DNA of 64,000 nt, from assembly GCF_014645655.1 (NCBI RefSeq), contig NZ_BMMD01000021.1:1-64000 (forward strand), in the 5' to 3' direction. This document shows, in pieces, positions 9,204 through 16,515 of this stretch (positions are counted from its first letter, which is position 1; every line of letters starts with the position of its first letter). The notes under the pieces were generated by a model. It was not told the DNA's origin. It searched no databases and saw only the letters and a program-made list of their open reading frames with translations. Source of the stretch: Agromyces bauzanensis. GTDB taxonomy: Bacteria; Actinomycetota; Actinomycetes; Actinomycetales; Microbacteriaceae. The translations under genes and the position numbers were made by a program.

Positions 9204-9547
9204 CAGTGCCCGCCCGCGACGGCGCACGACTCGGCCCGCAGCACGACGGCCGCAAGCAGCCCCCGGCCCGGCGCCTGCAACGTGACGCACACGAACGCCC
9301 CGTCCTCCGCCACGGCGAGCGACGCCCCGCCCGACACCCGGTCGGCGATCGCGCCCGCCTCGGCCGCCGACTCACCTCTGCCGAGCGCCCGCGCCGCATC
9401 GGCCGCGGCATCCGTGAGGCGCACGTGCTGCCCGACCAGCTGGACCGACGCGAGGCACGCGGCGAGCACGAGGGCGATCGCGGGCAGCGCGACGGCGAAC
9501 TCCGCCGTCACGCTGCCCCGATCCCGATCAGCCGACCGTGAGCGCAT
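9203..9547 (-). CDS. TadE-like pseudopilin
   Basis: A 114-residue protein with the TadE signature: RDRGSVTAEFAVALPAIALVL, where the acidic Glu after the processing site is followed by a membrane helix. TadE-type minor pilins are cut by a TadV-type prepilin peptidase and assembled at the membrane. I chose ATG 9547, which overlaps the end of the DUF4244 gene by 20 bp; a GTG just before TAEF is possible but would remove the basic N-terminus. It lies between DUF4244 and the Rv3654c-like gene, the normal order. Confidence 0.75.
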   Translation of the reverse strand: MRSRSADRDRGSVTAEFAVALPAIALVLAACLASVQLVGQHVRLTDAAADAARALGRGESAAEAGAIADRVSGGASLAVAEDGAFVCVTLQAPGRGLLAAVVLRAESCAVAGGH

Positions 9548-9785
9548 TCCGCACGAGGTCGGTGAGGATGCCGCGAACCTCATCGCCCCGCAGGATGACG
9601 ACGAGGAGCCCGGCGAACCCGACCGCCGCCATCGTGGCGACGGCGTACTCCGCGGTCGCAGCGCCCCGCTCTCCGGCGACGCGTCGGAGGACGGCGCGGA
9701 ACGCGCGGCGCATCGGCGAGCGCCCATCCGCCCGCTCGCCCGGTGCGGCGCGCTCGGGCTCGAGCTGCGCGGTCTGGTGGTGCAT
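9528..9785 (-). CDS. DUF4244 Flp-like pilin
   Basis: An 85-residue protein with a basic N-terminal half and the pattern GAATAEYAVATMAAVGFAGLL followed by DEVRGILTDLVRNAL. That is the DUF4244 family, the probable Flp-type major pilin of actinobacterial Tad systems; the Glu in TAEY corresponds to position +5 of processed type IV pilins. The ATG at 9785 is preceded by GGAAGGAAC. It sits between the TadB/C-like membrane protein and TadE. Confidence 0.75.
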   Translation of the reverse strand: MHHQTAQLEPERAAPGERADGRSPMRRAFRAVLRRVAGERGAATAEYAVATMAAVGFAGLLVVILRGDEVRGILTDLVRNALTVG

Positions 9786-9846
9786 GGTGGTGTTCCTTCC
9801 TGTTCTGCCGGTCTCCCGGCGGGTGGGCGGCACGAGCCTGGTGACG

Positions 9847-10899
9847 TCACACGGCACCGCCGAGGGTGACCGAGACGACGGAGACGAGGAGCGGCACGAC
9901 GCCGAGCAGCACGAACGCCGGGAGCACGCACGCCCCGAGCGGCAGCATGAGTCGCACGCCGAGGGCCGCGGCGCGTGCGGCACCGTCGGCACGAGCGACC
10001 CGGCGGAGCCGGAACGCCTCGGCGCGGAGCAGGTCGGAGACCGGCGCACCCGCCCGTGCGGCGAGCGCGATCACGGCTTCCGACGCTCCGCGGTCGTGCG
10101 CCGCGACACCGTTCGACGACAGCGCATCGCGCACGATGCCGCGCGCCCGCTCGACGGAGGCGCCGCCCGACATCGCGATGGCGAGCAGCTCGAGCTCGAG
10201 TCCTGCGTCGGCGCGCGAGGCCGAGGCCCTCGTCGCGAGGCGGGTGCTCCAGCGACGACCCACCCAGAGCAGGAGCCCGCCGAGCACGACGCACGCCAGG
10301 CCGACGGGATTGCCGAAGAGGATCGCGATCGTGTCGAAGCCGAGCAGTGCGCCGAAGGCGACCGCGACGAGCGGCAGGGCCAGCATCAGCCGAGCGCTGG
10401 CGATAGGACCGGCGAGGGCGGTGCGCACCTCGCGTCGCAGCTGCGCCTCGTCGCGCAGCGCCCCCGCGAGGTCGCGCAGGCTCACCGCGAGCGGGGCACC
10501 CGACTCGGCCGCAACCGCCCAGGCTGCGGCGAGCACCGACCATGCACCAGAGGATGCCGCGTCGTCGGCCGTCGCGCCGGCGATCGCGCCCGAGACCGAC
10601 GCGCCGTCGGCCGCCGCCCGCGCCGCGGCCCCGAGCACGGCGCGATCGGAGTGGGAGCCGACACGATCCGGGCGACCGAGCCGGCGAGCCGGAGGCCCGC
10701 CCGGATCCCCTGCGGCACCCTCGCCGACATGCGCCCACGCCGCGGGCGCCGGCACGCCCGCCGAGAGCAGTACCGCGAGGCGCTCGGTGACCGCGGCGAT
10801 GGCATCGAGGTCGGCGGCCGGGTCGGGACGACGCCGGAACGCGGCGATGCGATCGCCGAGCGTCGCGAGCACGAGCGGCCGCGACATCCGCCCGGTCAC
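9847..10899 (-). CDS. fused TadB-TadC pilus platform protein (T2SSF type)
   Basis: A 350-residue membrane protein. Residues about 30-225 match actinobacterial TadB: a helical ELAVLLSAG-like region, REVRTALAGPIASARL, and a pair of membrane helices ending in WVGRRWSTRL. Residues about 235-350 match TadC, ending in PLGACVLPAFVLLGVVPLL. In many actinobacteria these are two genes. Together they form the inner-membrane platform through which the TadA ATPase drives pilin assembly. The GTG at 10899 overlaps the TadA stop; an ATG four codons later is an alternative. Confidence 0.75.
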   Translation of the reverse strand: MTGRMSRPLVLATLGDRIAAFRRRPDPAADLDAIAAVTERLAVLLSAGVPAPAAWAHVGEGAAGDPGGPPARRLGRPDRVGSHSDRAVLGAAARAAADGASVSGAIAGATADDAASSGAWSVLAAAWAVAAESGAPLAVSLRDLAGALRDEAQLRREVRTALAGPIASARLMLALPLVAVAFGALLGFDTIAILFGNPVGLACVVLGGLLLWVGRRWSTRLATRASASRADAGLELELLAIAMSGGASVERARGIVRDALSSNGVAAHDRGASEAVIALAARAGAPVSDLLRAEAFRLRRVARADGAARAAALGVRLMLPLGACVLPAFVLLGVVPLLVSVVSVTLGGAV

Positions 10900-11987
10900 G
10901 CAGCCTCCACCGCGAGCCGGTCGCCGTGTAGCCGGAACCGGCCGACCTGCGCGAGGCGACGCCGCCCTTCGACGCGTTCGACATGCAGCACGAGGTCGAA
11001 CGCGCTCACCGTCTGGCGCGCCACGGCGTCGGGCGACAGTCCGGCGGTCGAGCCGAGCGCCTCGAGCCGCGCCGGCACGTCGTCGAGCGAGTTCGCGTGC
11101 AGGGTGCCGGCGCCGCCGTCGTGGCCGGTGTTCAGTGCGGCGAGGAGCTCACGCAGCTCGGCCCCGCGGCACTCCCCCACCACGAGCCGGTCGGGTCGCA
11201 TGCGCAGGGCCTCGCGGAGCAGCGCATCGAGTCCGAGCCGTCCGGCGCCCTCGAGGTTCGCCTGCCGCGCCTCGAGCGAGACCACATGAGGGTGGTCGAC
11301 CGTGAGCTCCGCGACGTCCTCGATGAGCACGATGCGCTCGCGCTCCGATGCCTCGCCGAGGAGCGCCGCGAGGAACGTCGTCTTTCCTGCGCCGCCCGCA
11401 CCCGTCACGAGCAGGTTCTTCCGGGTCGCCACCGCGTCGCGCAGCATCGCCTCCTGCGCGGCATCGACCATGCCCGCACGGGCGAGGGCGGCGAGCGGGA
11501 AGCCCGACGCGCGCGGCACGCGCACCGACAGCAGGGTGCCGCGGGTCGACACCGGCGGCAGCACGGCATGCACGCGGATGCCGCGACCGAGCCGCACGTC
11601 GACCGCCGGCGTCGCCTCGTCGATGTGACGACCGCCGCGGGCGATGAGTCGCACGGCGAGCGCGCGCACCTCGGCCTCGTCGGCCGTCCACGACGGCTCG
11701 GGCTCGGGACCGGCGCCGCGATCGATCCACAGGCCGCCGGGCCCGTTCACGAAGAGGTCGGTCACGGGGCCGGATGCCGCGAACGGCGCGAGCGGTCCGA
11801 GCACGGCCAGCGCGTCATCGGCAGCGGCGAGCGAGGTTCGACCCGACAGCGACGTGCCGCGGTCGACCGGATGATCGAACCCGTGTGCGAGGAGTTCAGG
11901 CGGGTCGGCCGCAGCCGCGCCGGGCGCCGTGGCGACTCGTCGTGGCTCTCGCTCCCACGACGGGGTGGCGACGAAGGGGATGGTCAT
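10896..11987 (-). CDS. TadA/CpaF secretion ATPase
   Basis: A 363-residue VirB11-like hexameric ATPase that would power Tad pilus assembly or secretion. Walker A is TGAGGAGKTTF, the Asp box follows as RIVLIEDVAEL, and the Walker B-like part reads DRLVVGECRGAE. The conserved TGHDGGAGTLHANS segment with its His is present. I prefer ATG 11987; an in-frame GTG at 12011 is possible. The Ssd/CpaE-like gene that often precedes tadA in actinobacteria is absent, and 469 bp of gene-free DNA lies upstream. Confidence 0.88.
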   Translation of the reverse strand: MTIPFVATPSWEREPRRVATAPGAAAADPPELLAHGFDHPVDRGTSLSGRTSLAAADDALAVLGPLAPFAASGPVTDLFVNGPGGLWIDRGAGPEPEPSWTADEAEVRALAVRLIARGGRHIDEATPAVDVRLGRGIRVHAVLPPVSTRGTLLSVRVPRASGFPLAALARAGMVDAAQEAMLRDAVATRKNLLVTGAGGAGKTTFLAALLGEASERERIVLIEDVAELTVDHPHVVSLEARQANLEGAGRLGLDALLREALRMRPDRLVVGECRGAELRELLAALNTGHDGGAGTLHANSLDDVPARLEALGSTAGLSPDAVARQTVSAFDLVLHVERVEGRRRLAQVGRFRLHGDRLAVEAA

Positions 11988-12456
11988 GCGGCGACGGTAG
12001 GCCGCAGGCACGTGGCCGCGGCATCCGCTCGGGCGAAGGTGAGGAATGAGCCTCCCCCACGTCGTTGTGGAGGAGGACTCGACCCGCCGGCGACGCCATG
12101 GCGACGCCGGTTAACGAAAGGGGGCGGCACCCATTGGGGGGAACAGGTGCCGCCTCGGCAGCGCAAGGATTGGGGGGAATCACGAGCGCTGCAGGCCTCG
12201 AAACGAGTGTTCGGGCGGTACTCAGTGTATTGCCTGAGGAAGGATGCGCAAGCACTTTTCGTCCTCATTTGTGCGGACACACAGATTTCTCTGCGCAAAG
12301 GCACAGTAGCCACTGTACTACCCCACGGAACCGGATGCGCCGTTACGCGGAGAGTGACCGTCCGGTTACGAGCAGGTCGCGACCGCAAGGTATCGTGCTG
12401 GGTGGGGCAGGCGACCCAACCCATGAAGTGATTCGCGAAGGAGCGACCGGACAATC
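11988..12456. other. gene-free divergent region between tadA and acs with a hairpin and direct repeats
   Basis: No convincing ORF is present. A perfect 9-bp inverted repeat, GGCGGCACC (12123-12131) and GGTGCCGCC (12146-12154), encloses a 14-nt loop. The undecamer ATTGGGGGGAA occurs at 12133-12143, in the loop, and again at 12169-12179. A smaller dyad, ACAGT-AGCC-ACTGT, is at 12303-12316. The stretch 12180-12320 looks AT-richer than its surroundings and probably holds the divergent promoters. A small RNA or a structured acs leader is possible. Confidence 0.4.
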
Positions 12457-14427
12457 ATGACCGTTCAGATCGATCACGCGCTCGAGGAGATCAGGCGCTT
12501 CCGCCCGAGCCCCGAGTTCGCCGCCCAAGCCGTCGCCGACGAGCACCTGTACGAGGCCGCGCGCGCCGACCGCCTCGGCTTCTGGGCGGACCAGGCCCGT
12601 GAGCTCCTCCGATGGGAGAAGCCGTTCACGCGCACCCTCGACTGGTCCAACCCGCCCTTCGCCAAGTGGTTCGACGACGGCGAGCTCAACGTCGCCGTGA
12701 ACTGCCTCGACCGTCACGTCGAGGCGGGCCTCGGCGACCGTGTCGCCCTGCACTGGGAGGGCGAGCCCGGCGACCGCCGCGACATCACGTACGCCGAGCT
12801 CACCGACGAGGTCAAGCGCGCCGCGAACGTGCTGACCGAGCTCGGCATCGGCGAGCAGGACCGCGTCGCCATCTACCTCCCTATGATCCCCGAGGCGGTC
12901 GTCGCGATGCTCGCGTGTGCGCGCATCGGCGCCATCCACTCGGTCGTGTTCGGCGGGTTCAGCGCCGACAGCCTCGCCTCCCGGATCGACGACGCCGAGG
13001 CATCCCTCGTCATCACCGCCGACGGCGGCTACCGCAAGGGCAAGGTGTTCCCGCTCAAGCCCGTCGTCGACGAGGCGCTCGCGAAGACCGATGGCGGAAC
13101 GGTGCGCAATGTCCTCGTGGTGCGCCGCGGGGAGAACGAGATCGACTGGAACGCCGAACGCGACCTCTGGTGGCACGAGACCGTGGCGAACGCCTCGAAC
13201 GAGCACGTCGCGAAGGGCTTCGACGCGGAGCATCCGCTGTTCATCCTCTACACGTCGGGCACCACCGGAAAGCCGAAGGGCATCCTGCACACGACCGGCG
13301 GCTACCTCACCCAGGTGGCGTTCACGCACAAGGCCGTGTTCGACCTGCACCCCGAGCGCGACGTCTACTGGTGCACGGCCGACGTGGGCTGGATCACCGG
13401 GCACTCCTACGTCGTCTACGGCCCGCTCGCGAACGCCGCGACCCAGGTGCTCTACGAGGGAACCCCCGACACGCCGCACCCCGGCCGCTGGTGGGAGATC
13501 GTCGAGCGCTACAAGGTCTCCATCCTCTACACGGCGCCCACCGCGATCCGTTCGTTCATGAAGATGGGCCGGCAGATCCCGCACTCCTTCAACCTGCGCT
13601 CGCTGCGCCTGCTCGGTTCGGTGGGCGAGCCGATCAACCCCGAGGCGTGGATCTGGTACCGCCACGTCATCGGCGGCGGCTCGATCCCGGTCGTCGACAC
13701 GTGGTGGCAGACCGAGACCGGCGCGATCATGATCTCGGCACTGCCCGGCATCACCGACCTCAAGCCCGGCAGCGCCCAGGTGCCCGTGCCCGGCGTCTCC
13801 ATCGACATCCTCGCCGACGACGGCGATCCCGTAGACGGCGAGAACGGCGGGCTCCTCGTGGTCACCGAGCCGTGGCCGTCGATGCTCCGCGGCATCTGGG
13901 GCGACCCCGAGCGATTCAAGGAGACGTACTGGGAGAAGTTCGGCACGGCGCCTGACAAGAGCATGTACTTCGCCGGCGACGGCGCCCGCCGCGACGAGGA
14001 CGGCGACATCTGGCTGCTCGGCCGGGTCGACGACGTCATGAACGTGTCGGGTCACCGGCTCTCCACGGCGGAGATCGAGTCGTCGCTCGTCGCCCACCCG
14101 TGGACGGCCGAGGCCGCGGTGGTCGGCGCCGCCGACGAGACCACCGGCCAGGCGGTCGTCGCGTTCGTCATCCTCAAGCAGAGCCAGGAGGAGGCGGTGT
14201 CGACGCTCGAGGACGTGAGCGAGGTGCTGCGCAAGCACGTCGCCACCCAGATCGGTGCGATCGCACGCCCGCGTCAGGTGTTCGTCGTGAACGAGCTGCC
14301 GAAGACGCGGTCGGGCAAGATCATGCGGCGCCTGCTCCGCGACCTCGCCGAGGGCCGCGAGGTGGGCGACACCACGACGCTCGCCGACACGTCGATCATG
14401 CAGGTGATCAGCTCGCAGGTGCGGTAG
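12457..14427 (+). CDS. acs: acetyl-CoA synthetase
   Basis: A 656-residue AMP-forming acetate:CoA ligase of the long Acs family. The P-loop YTSGTTGKPKG is near residues 265-275, WWQTETGAIMIS forms the acetate-type A5 box, and KTRSGKIMRR near residue 617 carries the regulatory acetylatable lysine. The Acs-type N-terminal region (PFTRTLDWSNPPFAKWFDDG) is complete. The ATG at 12457 follows GAAGGAG. It is the third ligase of this superfamily in the window and the one most likely to be the general scavenging enzyme. Confidence 0.92.
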   Translation: MTVQIDHALEEIRRFRPSPEFAAQAVADEHLYEAARADRLGFWADQARELLRWEKPFTRTLDWSNPPFAKWFDDGELNVAVNCLDRHVEAGLGDRVALHWEGEPGDRRDITYAELTDEVKRAANVLTELGIGEQDRVAIYLPMIPEAVVAMLACARIGAIHSVVFGGFSADSLASRIDDAEASLVITADGGYRKGKVFPLKPVVDEALAKTDGGTVRNVLVVRRGENEIDWNAERDLWWHETVANASNEHVAKGFDAEHPLFILYTSGTTGKPKGILHTTGGYLTQVAFTHKAVFDLHPERDVYWCTADVGWITGHSYVVYGPLANAATQVLYEGTPDTPHPGRWWEIVERYKVSILYTAPTAIRSFMKMGRQIPHSFNLRSLRLLGSVGEPINPEAWIWYRHVIGGGSIPVVDTWWQTETGAIMISALPGITDLKPGSAQVPVPGVSIDILADDGDPVDGENGGLLVVTEPWPSMLRGIWGDPERFKETYWEKFGTAPDKSMYFAGDGARRDEDGDIWLLGRVDDVMNVSGHRLSTAEIESSLVAHPWTAEAAVVGAADETTGQAVVAFVILKQSQEEAVSTLEDVSEVLRKHVATQIGAIARPRQVFVVNELPKTRSGKIMRRLLRDLAEGREVGDTTTLADTSIMQVISSQVR

Positions 14428-14491
14428 CGCCGGTTCCGAACGACGGATGCCGCGGCCGGCCGATCTGCAGGAGAACGCACGATTCGCAGGA

Positions 14492-15418
14492 TCAGATGAG
14501 CCCGGGGCCTCCGGCACGTCGAATGATCTCCTGTGAAACGGGGTGCAGGGCCGACGGGCCACTCCAGAGATGCAGTCCCTGCGCCACGGCCGACAGGATC
14601 TGCTCCTCGGTAGCTTCCCAGGTCTCCATCACGTCGGGACTGCCGTAGCGGAGCACCGTGAACCCCTGCAGCACCAGCCGGGCATCCTCCCGGCGGTCTC
14701 GCTGCCGGTCGTGCTTCGTGGAATGGAACCGGTCGCCGTCGAACTGGAGCACGAGACGCTCGCCGACGAGTCCGTCGACCCGATGCCCGTCGATGGCGAC
14801 CTGTGGCACCATCTGCACCCCACGCCGTGCGAGGCGAATCCTCGGAAGGGTCTCGAGCCCGCTGTCGGCGCGGGCATCGGATGCCGAGACCGCCTCGGCG
14901 AATCGCCCGCCGACCGTCACCGCCAAGCGCGCCAACTGCGACCGGGCGACGAGCTTCTTGTTGAGCGCGGAGTCGATGATGGCGACGGCATTCTCATGCG
15001 GCTGACAGCGCGCGACGGCGATCAGTACGTTCTCAAGCGGATCGACGACGGTGCGCGCGGTGACCTGCACCCTCGGCTTCGCCCAGTGCACCGTCTCGGC
15101 GGGCCGCGCTCCGGGCGGCGTCGGCGTCAGGCGCAGTCGGCTCACAGTCGGCGAAGCGGCCACATGGAACCGGCCGTCGGCGATCGTCCACAGTTCGAGA
15201 TGCTCGGCCGCGGAAACGCAGCTCAACCGCGCACCGATCTCGACCGCCCGGCGCAGCGCGGGCGCGCACTCCCGCACCGCGACCCAATCACGCCGCACCG
15301 GAGTCAGCTCGCCGCGTCGAAGCGAGGCCTGGATCGCGTGCCGCGTCACCCCCGCCGCATGAAGGTCGGCACGGTGGGCGATCCCACCCATGCTCCTGAC
15401 CACGACCCGCACGTCCAT
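14492..15418 (-). CDS. AbiEi-like/DUF559 protein
   Basis: A 308-residue protein with two parts. Residues about 1-60 resemble the type IV antitoxin (AbiEi) winged-helix region, with VTRHAIQASLRRGEL and VRRDW. The C-terminal part resembles DUF559, a Vsr/restriction-like endonuclease fold: VDGLVGERLVLQFDGDRFH, then a basic segment, then GFTVLRYG. Such proteins are common and often multi-copy in high-GC actinobacteria; their role is unknown, and no toxin partner is adjacent. It is convergent with acs (64-bp gap). The start codon is not certain, as an ATG nine codons later also fits. Confidence 0.65.
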   Translation of the reverse strand: MDVRVVVRSMGGIAHRADLHAAGVTRHAIQASLRRGELTPVRRDWVAVRECAPALRRAVEIGARLSCVSAAEHLELWTIADGRFHVAASPTVSRLRLTPTPPGARPAETVHWAKPRVQVTARTVVDPLENVLIAVARCQPHENAVAIIDSALNKKLVARSQLARLAVTVGGRFAEAVSASDARADSGLETLPRIRLARRGVQMVPQVAIDGHRVDGLVGERLVLQFDGDRFHSTKHDRQRDRREDARLVLQGFTVLRYGSPDVMETWEATEEQILSAVAQGLHLWSGPSALHPVSQEIIRRAGGPGLI

Positions 15419-15657
15419 CGCCCCAGAATGCCGGGTAGGCCGCGTGCCGCCGCCGCCGCGCGGGCCGCTGTGGGCGGGCGACGAGCGCGGCGGCCCCGTG
15501 GAGGACGAGTGGGGGACGTGCCTCCGGCGCGGACCGCGGCGCTCCTCTCCAAGCCGATAGCCGATCTACAGGGCCGGATCGGTGCTTCCGTCCTGCACAT
15601 CATGCGTTCTCCTGCGAACCCGCGGTCGCAGGGCGGCGCGAGCGGCGGCGGCTGCGG

Positions 15658-16128
15658 CTACGCGAACTCGACGACGAGCTCGATCTCGACGGGCGCGCCG
15701 AGCGGTAGCGCCGCGACGCCGACCGCCGAGCGGGCGTGGCGCCCGGCCTCCCCGAAGATCTCGCCAAGCAACTCGGAGGCGCCGTTCACGACACCCGGCT
15801 GCCCGGTGAACGACGGGTCGGATGCCACGAAGCCGACGAGCTTCACGATGCGTGTCACCCGGTCGAGCGAGCCGAGCTCGGTGCGCACGGCGGCGAGGGC
15901 GTTGAGCACGCAGGTGCGGGCGTAGCCCTTCGCGTCGTCGGCGGGCACGAGTCCGTGTCCGTCGCCGACCTTGCCGGTTGCGGGAAGCGAGCCCGAGACG
16001 AACGGGAGCTGGCCCGAGGTGTACACGTAGGAGCCGGTGACGACGGCCGGCACGTAGGCCGCGACCGGCGGCGAGACATCCGGAAGCTCGATGCCGAGCT
16101 CGGCGAGCCGCTCCTCGTAGGCCGACAT
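15658..16128 (-). CDS. RidA-family protein (Rv3678c-like)
   Basis: A 156-residue protein of the YjgF/YER057c/UK114 (Rid) family. It is about 25 residues longer than classical RidA, which suggests an atypical subfamily. The central part YTSGQLPFVSG and the C-terminal APVEIELVVEF match the family; the sequence lacks the classical GPY-SQA substrate signature. Canonical RidA removes reactive enamines or imines, but activity cannot be assumed here. Its ATG overlaps the stop of the DUF4177 gene (TGATG). Confidence 0.75.
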   Translation of the reverse strand: MSAYEERLAELGIELPDVSPPVAAYVPAVVTGSYVYTSGQLPFVSGSLPATGKVGDGHGLVPADDAKGYARTCVLNALAAVRTELGSLDRVTRIVKLVGFVASDPSFTGQPGVVNGASELLGEIFGEAGRHARSAVGVAALPLGAPVEIELVVEFA

Positions 16129-16355
16129 CACTGCTCTCCCTCGAACTGCTTGGCCGCCTGCGCCGCCGCCGCGGCGCCCGCGGAGGCCGCGGCCGACGAT
16201 TCGCCGGCCTTCGGGCGCTTCAGGTAGGCGACGAGTCCGCCCTCCGGGCCCTGCACGACCTGCACGAGCTCCCAGCCCTCCGAACCCCAGTTGTTGAGGA
16301 TGGCGGCGGTGTTGTGGATGAGCAGCGGGGTGGTGATGTACTCCCAGGCCGGCAT
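16128..16355 (-). CDS. small DUF4177-like protein
   Basis: A 75-residue protein. The first 45 residues (WEYITTPLLIH, ILNNWGSEGWELVQVV) match the DUF4177 fold, and the rest is an Ala-rich tail. It is the counterpart of the small gene that accompanies the RidA-like gene in mycobacteria (Rv3678A, from memory). A GAGGAAC ribosome site precedes the ATG. Function unknown; coupling to the RidA-like gene suggests a joint role. Confidence 0.65.
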   Translation of the reverse strand: MPAWEYITTPLLIHNTAAILNNWGSEGWELVQVVQGPEGGLVAYLKRPKAGESSAAASAGAAAAAQAAKQFEGEQ

Positions 16356-16502
16356 GCGGTTCCTCGTCTCTGATCGGGTGGGTGCTGTGGTGGACTCGGT
16401 GCACGGATTCCGGATGATCGCGGCATCCGATCGGGCCGGATCCGACCCCGGGCATGCACACGCAGCGCCCCCTGTGTAGCGGGTTTTGCCAGCCTTCTCC
16501 GT

Positions 16503-16508
16503 TAGGCT
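16503..16508 (+). promoter_or_regulatory. -10 element of the leaderless PBP transcript
   Basis: TAGGCT ends seven nucleotides before the ATG at 16516, and no purine-rich ribosome site precedes that ATG. The identical hexamer precedes the VanZ gene at 27698 with nearly the same spacing. Confidence 0.5.
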
Positions 16509-16515
16509 CCACTAT

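Noticed and set aside
12244..12309. 21-codon frame upstream of acs
   Set aside because: The purine-rich stretch touches the ATG with no spacing, and nothing else supports translation.
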